From Streptomyces zinciresistens K42 (GTDB taxonomy: Bacteria; Actinomycetota; Actinomycetes; Streptomycetales; Streptomycetaceae): 64,000 nucleotides of DNA. How positions within the stretch are numbered: the first letter of the stretch is position 1; each line of letters begins with the position of its first letter. Both the position numbers and the translations under genes were made by a program. Shown piece after piece: positions 1-9,073 of this stretch. The notes beneath the pieces were generated by a model. That model saw only the letters and a list, made by a program, of their open reading frames with translations, had not been told where the DNA came from and searched no databases. The DNA lies in the NCBI RefSeq assembly GCF_000225525.1, contig NZ_AGBF01000018.1:1-64000 (forward strand), in the 5' to 3' direction.

Positions 1-1
1 G

Positions 2-463
2 CCGCCCGCCCCTGCCCCGCCGCCGGCCCCGGCGGTCTTTCCGTGGAACGAACTGTCGTACGACCTCGCCGGCGACGGCACCCGGCCCGAGATGCGGCTC
101 GCCGGGAGCAGCTGGGTGTGGCAGCGCTACGGCGTCTCGATCTCCGGGGAGCGGTACGCGCGCGGGGTGAGCGTGCGCGGCCGTTCCTCCGTCACGATCG
201 ACCTCAACCGCGCGTGCGACTCCTACGACGCCCTGGTCGGTGTCGACGACAAGAACCTGGGCCTCGGTGGCTTCTCCTTCTCGGTCTACGCGGACGGCGT
301 CCGTCTGTGGCGGTCCGGCGCGGTGCGGGCTGGCGATCCCGCGGTGCCCGTCCGCGTGAACCTGGCCGGGCGCACGACCGTACGGCTGGTCGTCGAGCCG
401 CTGCGCACGTTCGACGCCCTGCTGCTGGCGGACTGGGCGGACTCCCGGTTCAGGTGCGCGTGA
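2..463 (+). CDS. NPCBM/NEW2-type carbohydrate-binding protein, C-terminal part
   Basis: The gene enters from the left edge, so its start is missing. The reading frame is open from base 2: a Pro/Ala-rich linker (about 15 residues) is followed by a beta-rich domain of about 125 residues that contains the features of the NPCBM (GH98-type, NEW2) module: YGVSISGERYARGVSV, then a stretch beginning VDDKN and a terminal LLLADWADSRFRC. Such modules sit at the C-terminus of secreted glycosidases or of serine/threonine kinases and cell-surface proteins in actinobacteria. What lies N-terminal cannot be seen, so the enzyme type is unknown. The stop is followed by a gap of 173 bases before the sigma factor, so the two are probably separate transcription units. 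Confidence 0.75.
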   Translation, partial: PPAPAPPPAPAVFPWNELSYDLAGDGTRPEMRLAGSSWVWQRYGVSISGERYARGVSVRGRSSVTIDLNRACDSYDALVGVDDKNLGLGGFSFSVYADGVRLWRSGAVRAGDPAVPVRVNLAGRTTVRLVVEPLRTFDALLLADWADSRFRCA

Positions 464-539
464 CCGCCCGGCGCCCGGCCCGCTGAGCGCCGGGCGGACG
501 GCCGCCTGGGCGAACGGCCGCCTGGGCCGCGCGCCTTCA

Positions 540-575
540 CCGTGTAACCCGGATCACACCCGTCGAGCGCATCGA
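540..575 (+). promoter_or_regulatory. possible ECF-type promoter of the sigma factor gene
   Basis: A GTAACC element (543-548) followed about 15 bases later by CGTCGA resembles the GTAAC / CGTC type of ECF promoters, 60-90 bases upstream of the sigma factor start. Autoregulation is common in this family. This is motif reading only. Confidence 0.25.
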
Positions 576-636
576 AGTGCGCCGCCCAGTGTCTTCTCCT
601 AGGTGCAGGGGCCGGTGGCGACAGGGGACGGTGTGC

Positions 637-1143
637 GTGGAGCAGAGTCGGGCCGAGGGGTTCGACGGGTTCGTGGCAGCTCGCTGGTCGGCGTTGTTCC
701 ACCTGTCCCGTCTGCTCGTGGGTGGGGATCGGCACCGGGCCGAGGACCTGCTCCAGGAGGCCATGGTCAAGCTCTGGTTCGTCTGGCCCCGGATCGCGGA
801 GGAGGCGCCGGAGGCGTACGTACGGAAAGTGCTCGTGCGGGCGGCGGCCCGGTCGGCGCGGCGGCGCTGGTGGGGTGAGCGCCCGGTCGAGCAGTTGCCG
901 GACCTGCCGGAGGCGGGGGACGTGTCGGCCGCCGTGGTCGAGCGCTCGCGGCTGGAGGCCGCGCTGGCCCAACTGCCGCCGCGGCAGCGGGCCGCGGTGG
1001 TGCTGCGTTACTACCAGGACCTGTCGGAGACGCAGGTGGCGGGGGTGCTGGGGTGCCCGGTGGGCACGGCCCGCTCCCATGCCTCGCGTGGCGTGGCACG
1101 GCTGCGCCGCATCCTGTCCGACGTCATCGAGCCGGTGGGGTGA
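637..1143 (+). CDS. ECF RNA polymerase sigma factor (SigE/SigM-like subfamily)
   Basis: A 168-residue protein with the two domains of group 4 sigma factors. Region 2 lies at about residues 8-70 (RAEDLLQEAMVKLW, the core-binding helix). Region 4 lies at about 105-165 (LPPRQRAAVVLRYYQDLSE then an HTH GCPVGTARSHASRGVARL that reads the -35 element). This length and the motif set fit the SigE-family ECF group common in streptomycetes, which respond to envelope or other stress. The GTG at 637 has the better spacing to AGGGG (623-627) than the GTG at 631. The next gene starts 8 bases after the stop and encodes a single-span membrane protein, so it is the likely regulatory or output partner. Confidence 0.9.
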   Translation: MEQSRAEGFDGFVAARWSALFHLSRLLVGGDRHRAEDLLQEAMVKLWFVWPRIAEEAPEAYVRKVLVRAAARSARRRWWGERPVEQLPDLPEAGDVSAAVVERSRLEAALAQLPPRQRAAVVLRYYQDLSETQVAGVLGCPVGTARSHASRGVARLRRILSDVIEPVG

Positions 1144-1151
1144 AGGAGCTG

Positions 1152-1706
1152 ATGGACCACTTCGAGCGGGAGTTGGCGCGGATGATGCGCGACGCCCGGG
1201 AGTACACCCCCTTCGAGACCGGGGACCAGGCACGGCTGCGGGCCGGGGTGCGGGCCCACCGCCGCCTCCGCGTGGTGCGCCGGGCCGCCGGGTCCGTCCT
1301 GGCGGTCGCCGGGATCGGCGTCGGCATCGGCTTCCTCGTGCTCCCCCACGACCAGGGCGAGAACCGCCCGCAGGCCCCGGTGCCGCGCCCCGCGACCGGG
1401 CCGGTGTCGCCCGGCCCCACCCCGGCACCCGGCCTCCCCTCCCCCACCGGTACGGCCACCGCGCCGCCCACCGGGACCGCCGAAGCCCCCTCGGCCCCCG
1501 CCACCAGCACCTCGGGTGCGGCGGGCGACGCCGACCCGGTGACCACCGATCCGACCGCGACCGAGTCCGGGACCGAGTCCGGGACGGAGACCGCGACGCC
1601 ACCGCCGCCGGACAAGAGCACCACCGCGCCCCCGCCGCCGCCCACGTCACCGACCGGTGCGCCCTCCAGGAGCCCGTCGGCCCCGTATTCGGAGGGCCCG
1701 GGGTAG
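1152..1706 (+). CDS. single-span membrane protein, partner of the ECF sigma factor
   Basis: A 184-residue protein. Residues 1-40 are charged and cytoplasmic (MDHFERELARMMRDAREYTP). One hydrophobic segment follows at about 44-64 (SVLAVAGIGVGIGFLVLP). The remainder is a long Pro/Thr/Ser/Glu-rich tail of low complexity that should lie outside the membrane. No zinc-binding anti-sigma (ZAS) HxxxCxxC motif is present, so it is not a classical ZAS protein. Its position 8 bases after the sigma gene, with its own GGAG, is the layout usual for membrane anti-sigma factors or co-regulators. Function as anti-sigma is inference. Confidence 0.75.
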   Translation: MDHFERELARMMRDAREYTPFETGDQARLRAGVRAHRRLRVVRRAAGSVLAVAGIGVGIGFLVLPHDQGENRPQAPVPRPATGPVSPGPTPAPGLPSPTGTATAPPTGTAEAPSAPATSTSGAAGDADPVTTDPTATESGTESGTETATPPPPDKSTTAPPPPPTSPTGAPSRSPSAPYSEGPG

Positions 1707-1982
1707 CCGGGGAGCCGGCCCGCCCCTCCGGCCCGCCCCACCCTTCCGGCCCGCACTCCCCGGAGCCCCGCCCCACCCTTCCGCCCCGCCCTTCCGCCCC
1801 GCACTCCCAGGAGCCGCGCCCCTCGCACCGCGCACGCCCCCCCGGACCGCGCCCCCGCGCTCCCGTTCACCACCCCTGAGTCATCTCCCCCGCGACAGGC
1901 CGTACGGCCGTGGCACCACCGGCGCCTTCGCACTGCCCTGCCGTGCCCTGCCCTGCGCCAAGAACCCGAACCTGGACGGACC

Positions 1983-3212
1983 GTGACAGAACTGATGGAC
2001 CACCTGCCGCTGCGGACGCCGCTCCCGGCGCATCAGCGCGAGCCCGTCCTGGACGTGGTCGTTCCGGTGCACAACGAGGAGAAGGACCTGGAGCGCAGCG
2101 TGCGGCGGCTGCACGCGCATCTGCGCGAGACGTTCCCGTACCCGTTCCGGATCACCGTCGCGGACAACGCCAGTACGGACGCCACCCCGGCGATAGCCGC
2201 CCGGCTGGCGGCCGAGCTGCCGGAGACCGCGTGGCTGCGGCTGGCGGAGAAGGGGCGCGGCCGGGCGCTGCACACCGCGTGGTCCGCGTCGCGCGCGCCG
2301 GTGCTCGCCTACCTGGACGTGGACCTCTCGACGGACCTCGCGGCACTGCTGCCGCTGGTCGCCCCGCTGATCTCCGGGCACTCCGACATCGCGATCGGCA
2401 CCCGGCTGGCGCGCGGTGCGCGGGTGGTGCGCGGCCCGCGCCGGGAGGTCATCTCCCGTTGCTACAACGTCCTGTTGCGCTCCACGCTCGCGGTGGGCTT
2501 CAGCGACGCGCAGTGCGGGTTCAAGGCGGTGCGGCGCGACGTCGCCGAACGGCTGCTGCCGCTGGTGCGGGACTCCGGGTGGTTCTTCGACACCGAGCTG
2601 CTGGTGATCGCCGAGCGGGCCGGGCTGCGCATCCACGAGGTGCCGGTCGACTGGGTCGACGACCCCGACAGCCGGGTCGACATCCTGGCCACGGCACTGG
2701 CCGATCTGCGCGGCATCGCCCGGATCGGCGCGGCGCTGGCCCGCGGCACCCTCCCCACGGCCGGGCTGCGCCGCGGCGAGGAGCGGCGGTCCGGCGCGCT
2801 GGCGGGCCAGTTGCTGCGCTTCGGCGCGGTGGGCGCCGTCAGCACCCTCGGCTATGTGCTGCTGTACGCGCTGCTGCGTCCCGCCACGGGGGCGCAGACC
2901 GCCAACGCCGTCGCGCTGCTGGTGTGCGCCCTGGCCAACACGGCCGCGAACCGGCGGCTGACGTTCGGGCTGCGCGGCCGGGGCGGTGCCCTGCGCCACC
3001 AGGCCAAGGGGCTGCTGGTCTTCCTGGTCGGCCTCGCCCTGACCAGCGGGGCGCTCGCCGTGCTGCACCGGCTGGCCCCCGGCTCGGCCCGGTCCGCGGA
3101 GATCGCGGTGCTGGTCGCCGCCAACCTGGCCGCGACCCTGGTGCGCTTCCTGCTGCTGCGGGCCTGGGTGTTCCCCCCGGCCCGGCGCGGGACGGGATCG
3201 CCGGGCGCATGA
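1983..3212 (+). CDS. family 2 glycosyltransferase fused to a GtrA-like membrane domain
   Basis: 409 residues. The N-terminal half is a DPM-synthase-like GT-A domain: VVVPVHNEEKDL (nucleotide-sugar binding), NASTDAT, and YLDVDLSTDL, a DxD-like metal site. From about residue 280 a GtrA-type module follows with four hydrophobic segments (LLRFGAVGAVSTLGYVLLYAL, ANAVALLVCALANTAANRRLTF, LLVFLVGLALTSGALAVL, EIAVLVAANLAATLVRFLLL), written here as separate segments. Such fusions make polyprenyl-phosphate-linked sugars and move them across the membrane. The start is GTG at 1983. The stop overlaps the start of the next gene (ATGA at 3209-3212), so the two are translationally coupled and probably act in one glycosylation step. 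Confidence 0.88.
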   Translation: MTELMDHLPLRTPLPAHQREPVLDVVVPVHNEEKDLERSVRRLHAHLRETFPYPFRITVADNASTDATPAIAARLAAELPETAWLRLAEKGRGRALHTAWSASRAPVLAYLDVDLSTDLAALLPLVAPLISGHSDIAIGTRLARGARVVRGPRREVISRCYNVLLRSTLAVGFSDAQCGFKAVRRDVAERLLPLVRDSGWFFDTELLVIAERAGLRIHEVPVDWVDDPDSRVDILATALADLRGIARIGAALARGTLPTAGLRRGEERRSGALAGQLLRFGAVGAVSTLGYVLLYALLRPATGAQTANAVALLVCALANTAANRRLTFGLRGRGGALRHQAKGLLVFLVGLALTSGALAVLHRLAPGSARSAEIAVLVAANLAATLVRFLLLRAWVFPPARRGTGSPGA

Positions 3213-4477
3213 GCGACACCCTGAACCCGGTCGAACGCCCCCGCGCCGCCGACCTCGTACGCACCGGGCGCGCCCGGTCCGCCGACCTGCTGCGCGGCGT
3301 GTGGCGCCGGGTCCGGCCCCACCTGCCGGTGCTGCTCGTGTACGGCGTGCTGAAGCTCATCGGCTTCGCCGTCTTCATGTACCTGCTCGACTCCACCGGG
3401 GACTTCCGCAGGAAGCACCCCCGCTTCGGCGGCGGCGCGCAGCCCTGGGACGTCCTCGCCACCTGGGACGGCTGGTGGTACCAGCAGATCGCCGCCAACG
3501 GCTACGACCCCGCGCTCGTCCCGATACCCGGCGCCACCGGCATGATCACCCTGGAGGGGAACTCGGCGGCGTTCTTCCCGCTCTACCCGGCCACGATGCG
3601 GCTGGTGTCCGACGTCACGGGACTCGGCCTCTACGGCTCCGGCCTGCTGGTGTCCGTCGTCGCCTCGTTCGCCGCCGCGCTCGGCGTCCACGCGGTCGCC
3701 GCCCGTTTCGGCGGGCCGCGCGCCGGGCTCGCGGCGGCCGGGCTGTGGGCCGTGTGGCCGGGCTCGGGCACCGAGTGGTCGGGGTACTCGGAGTCGCTGT
3801 ACGTCGCCCTCGCCGTGTGGGCCTGCCACGCCGTGATGAACGACCGCTGGCTCACCGCGGGCGTCCTCACCTTCACCGCGGGCCTGAGCCGCCCCACCTC
3901 CGTCGCGCTGATCGCCGCGCTCACGGTGGCCGCCCTGCGGCGGCTGCACCGCCGCGACGACGACGTGGGCCGCCCGCTGACCGCGATCCTCGTCGCACCG
4001 CTCGGGCTGGCCGGCTATCTGCTCTACGTCGGCGAGCGCATGGGGGACCTCACCGGCTACTTCAAGCTCCAGAAGGGCGCCTGGGCACGCTCGTTCGACT
4101 TCGGAGCGCAGACGCTGGACGTCTTCACGTCCGTCGCGGTGGGCCGCACCGACTACCTCTTCCCGTTCCCCGTGGAGGACTTCATCGGGGTGCTGGTCGT
4201 CCTGCTCGGTCTGCTGCTGATCCCGCTGCTGATCCGGCTGCGCCCGCCGTCGGTGCTGATCGTGTACACCCTGTGCACCTTCGTGCTGGTCCTGGGCAGC
4301 CAGCAGATCTTCGGCAACGTCTCGCGCTATCTGCTGCCGGCCTTCCCGCTGTTCCTGCCGCTCGCCGTACGGCTGCGCACCCTGGGCATGCCGCTCCTGT
4401 GCGGCCTGCTCGCCGTGGTGGCCGCCGCCTCGGGCTCGTACGCGGGCTACGTGCTCTTCGAACTGGGCGTGCCGTGA
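3209..4477 (+). CDS. polytopic mannosyltransferase-like protein (PIG-V/GT-C fold)
   Basis: 422 residues with about nine hydrophobic helices and the GT-C look: a first helix (VYGVLKLIGFAVFMYLL), a luminal loop with WDVLATWDGWWYQQIAANGY that carries the WD...WWY signature of PIG-V-like transferases, then a series of membrane segments ending at SYAGYVLFEL. Family members transfer sugars from polyprenyl-phosphate donors to extracytoplasmic acceptors. The upstream gene, overlapping by ATGA, encodes a DPM-synthase-like enzyme with a GtrA flippase-like domain that could supply the lipid-linked sugar. The acceptor is unknown. Confidence 0.82.
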   Translation: MSDTLNPVERPRAADLVRTGRARSADLLRGVWRRVRPHLPVLLVYGVLKLIGFAVFMYLLDSTGDFRRKHPRFGGGAQPWDVLATWDGWWYQQIAANGYDPALVPIPGATGMITLEGNSAAFFPLYPATMRLVSDVTGLGLYGSGLLVSVVASFAAALGVHAVAARFGGPRAGLAAAGLWAVWPGSGTEWSGYSESLYVALAVWACHAVMNDRWLTAGVLTFTAGLSRPTSVALIAALTVAALRRLHRRDDDVGRPLTAILVAPLGLAGYLLYVGERMGDLTGYFKLQKGAWARSFDFGAQTLDVFTSVAVGRTDYLFPFPVEDFIGVLVVLLGLLLIPLLIRLRPPSVLIVYTLCTFVLVLGSQQIFGNVSRYLLPAFPLFLPLAVRLRTLGMPLLCGLLAVVAAASGSYAGYVLFELGVP

Positions 4478-4544
4478 CGGGCGGTGGGCGGACGGGCGGT
4501 GGGCAGGCGGGCGGTGGGCAGGCGCGGTGGGCTGCGGGCGCGGG

Positions 4545-6638
4545 CTACCGTCCCGCCGCGCCCGCCCCCAGTGCCCCCCGCTGGGGGCGGATGCCCTCCG
4601 GTACGGCGCGGGCGCGGGCCGGGGTCCCGGTCCAGCAGGTGCCCCGGCGGGCCAGGAGGCGGTGCAGCCACAGCTCCAGGGAGACCAGGTCGGCGAGGCC
4701 GTCCAGGGGCAGCGGCTCACCCTCGGCCGCCGCGCGCAGCGCCTTGCGCACGACCCGTGCCTCGACCAGCCCGGCCTGGGCGAGCAGGGGGGTGCCGAAC
4801 AGCGCCATCAGGGAGTCCGCGGCGACCCGCAGGCCGGTGCGCGAGGCCACCTCCGCCGACGCCCGGGAGGTGGCGCCCCAGCCGGGCGGGAGGTCGGCCA
4901 CTCCGGCGCCCTCCAGGACCGTGCGCAGGATGTCGGCGCGGGCGCCGGGCTGGACGCGCAGGGCCTCCGGGAGGGCGCGGCAGGCGCGGACGACCTGGTT
5001 GTCGAGGAACGGGCTGTGCAGACGCTGGAAGCGGACCTCGGCGGCCTGTTCGAGGACGCGCGCATCGGCCGCGTGACGGGCCAGGGCGGCCCGCGCGCGA
5101 TGGTCGCCGGGGCGCTGTCCGGGCCCGATGCCGTTGCGGTCGGCCGCCGCTTGGAGACGAACCGATACTTCAGCCAGCGCCTCACCCGTCAGCCAGCGCG
5201 CGGCGGGCCCGGGTCCGGCCCAGGTGAGCGCGGCGAGTGACGCCCCGACGGCGCCCCTGGGCTCCTCGAAGCGGCGGTGCAGCAGCCGGTCGGCCAGGGA
5301 CTCCAGGCCGGCGCGGTAGGGGGTGCGGGCGAGCTTGCGCGCCGCGCCGTACACGCGCGCGGGGACCAGCACCGAGCCGTCGGCCTTCGCGAGGGCCGCG
5401 ACGGGGCGCACCAGATGGCGGCGCCTGCGGTCCATCAGGAGGTCGGCGAGGCGGGCCGGGTGGGCGTCGAGGACCTGGCGGGCGCCGTGTCCGGTGAAGT
5501 GGTCGGCGCTGCCCGCGGCCAGGCGTGCGCGGTGCCGCGCGGCGCTGACCAGGCTCGGTCCCGGTTCGTCGGTGAGCGGGCCGTCCAGGTCGGCGTACGG
5601 CAGGGTGTCCTCGTCGCCCGGGACGACCACGTGGTGCAGGCGCGGGTTGGCCGCCAGCGTGCCCGCCCGCTGCACCTCGTCCTCGCGGCCGGCGACGGTC
5701 AGGTCGTTGAAGGTCACCGCCAGCAGGCGCTCGCCCGCGCCCGTGCCGTGGCCCAGGACCGTGCCCGGCATGCCCGGCAGCCCCGCGGCCAGCAGCGCCA
5801 GGGTGCCCGACGCGGGTCCCCCGGACAGGTCGGCGCCGATGCCCGGGACCGGCGTCCCGCGCGCGGCGCGCCGTTCGGCCGGGCCCATGCCCGGGACCGG
5901 TCCCGGGTCTATGTCGGCGCCGGGCACGTGGCGGGGCGCGGACAGCCGGGCGCGGACGGCCTCCACCAGCGCGTCCCGTACGGCGTCCACCGCGCTGTGC
6001 GGATCGGCCGGGGGCGCGGCGACGGCCAGCGAGGCGACCGGGTCGTAGCCGGCGATCTCGCGGGACCCGGCGCGCAGGATCAGCGCGTGCCCCGGGGGGA
6101 TCCGGCGCACGCCGTCGTACGGCGTGGAGTCGTGCAGGGCGGCCGGGACGTCGGGGGCGGCGAGCAGGGCGGCCAGGTGGCCGAAGTCGAGGTTGGCCTC
6201 GATGAGGTCGGCGAGGGGGAGCGCGGCGGTCGCGTAGGCGGTGCCGCCCGCCCACGGGGTGTGGAACACCGGCCGCGCGCCCGCGAGATCGCCGCACACC
6301 GTGACCCTGCGGCCGGCCTGGACGACCGCCGTGTAACTGCCGGGCCAGGCCGTCAGATGCCGAAGTGCTCCCCCGCGCGCGGCGAACAGGCCGAGCCGCA
6401 GCTGCTCGTCGCTCGCGCCGCACGTGCCGAGGACCGCGATCCGGTTCTGCGCGTCGGCCTTGATCACGCGCACCTCGTCAGGGCGCCAGTCCCCGACCGC
6501 CCAGAGCGGATCGGGGTCGCCCCACAGGAGCTGGGAGCCCACCGGGTGGACGGTCTCGCCGTCGCTCCCGGTCGCCCCCGCGGAGCCGAACCCGGCGGCC
6601 ACCGCGGTGGTGCTGCTCCATCCCACCAACCACCGCAT
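4545..6638 (-). CDS. asparagine-synthetase-like protein lacking the glutaminase Cys
   Basis: 697 residues. An N-terminal region (1-190) resembles a degenerate class II glutamine amidotransferase (GSYTAVV, GDLAGARPVF), but the protein starts MRWLVGWSS, without the catalytic Cys2. The C-terminal ATP-pyrophosphatase-like domain has SGGPASG at 272-278 where active AsnB enzymes have SGGLDSS. The C-terminal helical part contains LHSPFLDNQVVRACRALPEAL, the conserved end of AsnB folds. The ATG at 6638 has GGAGG five bases upstream. It is divergent from the regulator at 7397. Related proteins close lasso-peptide rings or make amides; no precursor or leader-peptidase gene is nearby, so the substrate is unknown. 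It has the look of a conserved Streptomyces gene rather than a lasso cyclase. Confidence 0.8.
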   Translation of the reverse strand: MRWLVGWSSTTAVAAGFGSAGATGSDGETVHPVGSQLLWGDPDPLWAVGDWRPDEVRVIKADAQNRIAVLGTCGASDEQLRLGLFAARGGALRHLTAWPGSYTAVVQAGRRVTVCGDLAGARPVFHTPWAGGTAYATAALPLADLIEANLDFGHLAALLAAPDVPAALHDSTPYDGVRRIPPGHALILRAGSREIAGYDPVASLAVAAPPADPHSAVDAVRDALVEAVRARLSAPRHVPGADIDPGPVPGMGPAERRAARGTPVPGIGADLSGGPASGTLALLAAGLPGMPGTVLGHGTGAGERLLAVTFNDLTVAGREDEVQRAGTLAANPRLHHVVVPGDEDTLPYADLDGPLTDEPGPSLVSAARHRARLAAGSADHFTGHGARQVLDAHPARLADLLMDRRRRHLVRPVAALAKADGSVLVPARVYGAARKLARTPYRAGLESLADRLLHRRFEEPRGAVGASLAALTWAGPGPAARWLTGEALAEVSVRLQAAADRNGIGPGQRPGDHRARAALARHAADARVLEQAAEVRFQRLHSPFLDNQVVRACRALPEALRVQPGARADILRTVLEGAGVADLPPGWGATSRASAEVASRTGLRVAADSLMALFGTPLLAQAGLVEARVVRKALRAAAEGEPLPLDGLADLVSLELWLHRLLARRGTCWTGTPARARAVPEGIRPQRGALGAGAAGR

Positions 6639-7396
6639 GGACGCCTCCACAGGCTGTGGACAACCAGTGCCACCGTACGAACCGGTCACCATGCTGCCAT
6701 GAAGGCCGCGCGCCGGAGCAGCGGCGTAGCCGCTCGGGATACGGGAACGCGCCGGTGTCCGCGCCCCCCGTGCCGGATCGGGTGCGGCCCCAACAGCCTT
6801 GCGGTGCACCGGAGACCGCAGGCGTGCGGACCTCGGCGGGGGCCGTCCGGGTGGAAGATCCCCCGACGTCCGCGACGTGAATGCGCCCCCGATACGCTCC
6901 CCAAAAACGCCCTTCGCGCCCTCAACTGCCATGGTGGGAGCGGAATTCACCCATTCGAGGCAGGGGCTGTTTTCAGCCAAATCGGTGGCATGGGGACAGG
7001 CTGGCGCGGCCTCCGTGCGCCCTCGGCGCCTACGCGCCGTGCTCACCGCGCGCGCAGTCCGGGGAACGGAGTGCGCCCCCCGGACCGTTCCGTCGCCCGC
7101 GGGGATGTAGGCGGCGGAATCCCCCAGCCCACTGGATCCAGTACAGCGGGCCGACCCACGCGTCACCCATGGAACCGCTCCCCCGCCGGCCGGAGAAGAG
7201 CGCACGGACGGGCGCACGGCCACACGGCCGGGGCACGCCACAACTGTGCGTACTGGGTGCGCACTTGCGTACGGACCACAATCCCGCCATCCGGAAGAAT
7301 GCCCCTTAACGCTTGGGATGCGGCGAACTACGCTGGGTTTTACGAATGCCGGGTGGTTATGCCAGCACGGCAGCCGTCTGTGTCGAGGGGTGGCGC
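6639..7396. other. divergent intergenic region, no convincing gene
   Basis: 758 bases between two divergent genes. Several short frames exist on both strands, but none combines a ribosome site, biased codon use and a recognisable product. A short inverted repeat GGCTGTTTTCAGCC lies at 6965-6978. The base composition is less extreme than in the flanking genes, as expected for a long regulatory region. Confidence 0.5.
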
Positions 7397-8824
7397 ATGT
7401 CCAGGGAGCAACGCGGGCCGAACGAGAAACTCGGCGCCGTTCTCGCCCTCGCGGGAATCAGCAACGCAGGACTCGCACGGCGCGTCAACGACCTTGGCGC
7501 CCAGCGGGGCCTGACTCTTCGCTACGACAAGACGTCGGTGGCGCGCTGGGTGTCGAAGGGCATGGTGCCGCAGGGCGCCGCGCCGCACCTCATCGCGGCC
7601 GCGATCGGCCAGAAGCTCGGCCGCCCGGTGCCGCTCCACGAGATCGGCCTGGCGGACGCGGACCCCGCACCCGAAGTGGGCCTCGCCTTCCCCCGGGACG
7701 TCGGACAGGCGGTGCGGTCGGCGACGGAGCTCTACCGTCTCGACCTCGCCGGCCGCCGGGCCGGCTCCGGCGGCATCTGGCAGTCGCTGGCCGGCTCCTT
7801 CGCCGTGAGCGCCTACGCGACGCCCGCGTCCCGGTGGCTGATCACACCGGCCGACAGCTCGGTCGCGCGCGAGGTGAGCCCGGCGGAGAGCTCGGGGGCG
7901 CCGCTCAAGGTCGGCCACAGCGATGTGCAGAAGCTGCGCGAGGCCGCCGAGGACGCCCGGCGCTGGGACTCCAAGTACGGCGGCGGCGACTGGCGTTCGT
8001 CCATGGTGCCGGAGTGCTTACGGGTCGAGGCGGCGCCGCTGCTGCTCGGCTCCTACTCCGACGAGGTGGGCCGCGCCCTGTTCGGTGCCAGCGCCGAACT
8101 GACCCGCCTCGCCGGGTGGATGGCGTTCGACACCGGGCAGCAGGAGGCCGCGCAGCGGTACTACATCCAGGCCCTGCGCCTGGCCCGCGCCGCCGCCGAC
8201 GTGCCGCTCGGCGGCTACGTGCTGGCGTCGATGTCGCTCCAGGCGACCTACCGGGGCTTCGGCGACGAGGGCGTCGATCTCGCCCAGGCCGCCGCGGAGC
8301 GCAACCGGGGGCTCGCCACGGCCCGCACCATGAGCTTCTTCCGCCTGATCGAGGCACGCGCGCACGCGCGCGCCGGTGACGCGCAGGCGGCCGGCGCCGC
8401 CCTGAAGTCGGCGGAGGGCTGGCTGGAGCGCTCACGGGAGGGCGACAACGACCCGTCCTGGCTGGGCTTCTACTCCTACGACCGCTTCGCCGCCGACGCC
8501 GCCGAGTGCTACCGGGACCTGAAGGCGCCGCGCCAGGTCCGGCGGTTCACGGAGCAGGCCCTGTCGAGGCCGACGGAGGAGTTCGTGCGCTCGCACGGGC
8601 TGCGGCTGGTCGTCTCGGCGGTCGCCGAGCTGGAGTCGGGCAACCTCGACGCCGCCTGCGAGCAGGGCGTACGGGCCGTGGAGGTGGCGGGGCGGATATC
8701 GTCCGCGCGCACCACGGAGTACGTGAGGGACCTGCTGCACCGCCTGGAGCCCTACGGCGACGAGCCGCGCGTGGTCGAGCTGCGGGAGCGGGCGAGGCCG
8801 CTGCTGATGATGGCGCCCGCCTGA
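7397..8824 (+). CDS. sporulation-associated regulator-like protein with HTH and TPR-like repeats
   Basis: 475 residues. The N-terminus (3-75) is helix-turn-helix-like ([22 protein letters not shown], given here in two overlapping parts: [12 protein letters not shown] and [10 protein letters not shown], then [11 protein letters not shown]). Residues about 200-460 are helical repeats of TPR type ([20 protein letters not shown] and similar). It closely resembles the S. coelicolor SCO4114 product, annotated as sporulation-associated. The ATG at 7397 is preceded by GAGGGG. It is divergent from the AsnB-like gene, as in streptomycetes generally. A DNA-binding or signalling role in development is inferred from family annotation, not from this sequence. 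Confidence 0.8.
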   Translation: MSREQRGPNEKLGAVLALAGISNAGLARRVNDLGAQRGLTLRYDKTSVARWVSKGMVPQGAAPHLIAAAIGQKLGRPVPLHEIGLADADPAPEVGLAFPRDVGQAVRSATELYRLDLAGRRAGSGGIWQSLAGSFAVSAYATPASRWLITPADSSVAREVSPAESSGAPLKVGHSDVQKLREAAEDARRWDSKYGGGDWRSSMVPECLRVEAAPLLLGSYSDEVGRALFGASAELTRLAGWMAFDTGQQEAAQRYYIQALRLARAAADVPLGGYVLASMSLQATYRGFGDEGVDLAQAAAERNRGLATARTMSFFRLIEARAHARAGDAQAAGAALKSAEGWLERSREGDNDPSWLGFYSYDRFAADAAECYRDLKAPRQVRRFTEQALSRPTEEFVRSHGLRLVVSAVAELESGNLDAACEQGVRAVEVAGRISSARTTEYVRDLLHRLEPYGDEPRVVELRERARPLLMMAPA

Positions 8825-9073
8825 CAGCGGGGATGTGAGCCCGCCCCGGCGCGAGCGGGGCGCCTCCCGGGCCGGCCGTGCCGTCCCCGGCGGCGATCGT
8901 GCCCGGCGCGGCGGTGGTGCCCCGCTCGCCGCCGCACCCGCCGGCGTCACCCGTCCGGCCGAACCGGCCCGCGCCCGCCGCGGGGGAGCCGCGGCCCCGG
9001 GCCGGGCGCACCTTCCGGGTTTGGCCGCGCTGTCAGTGGCGCAGTGCATTATCGACAGCGGGAGGTGGGGCAG

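Noticed and set aside
4545..7396. Lasso-peptide cluster around the AsnB-like gene
   Set aside because: No precursor peptide, RRE protein or B-protein leader peptidase is found on either side, and the synthetase motif is altered.
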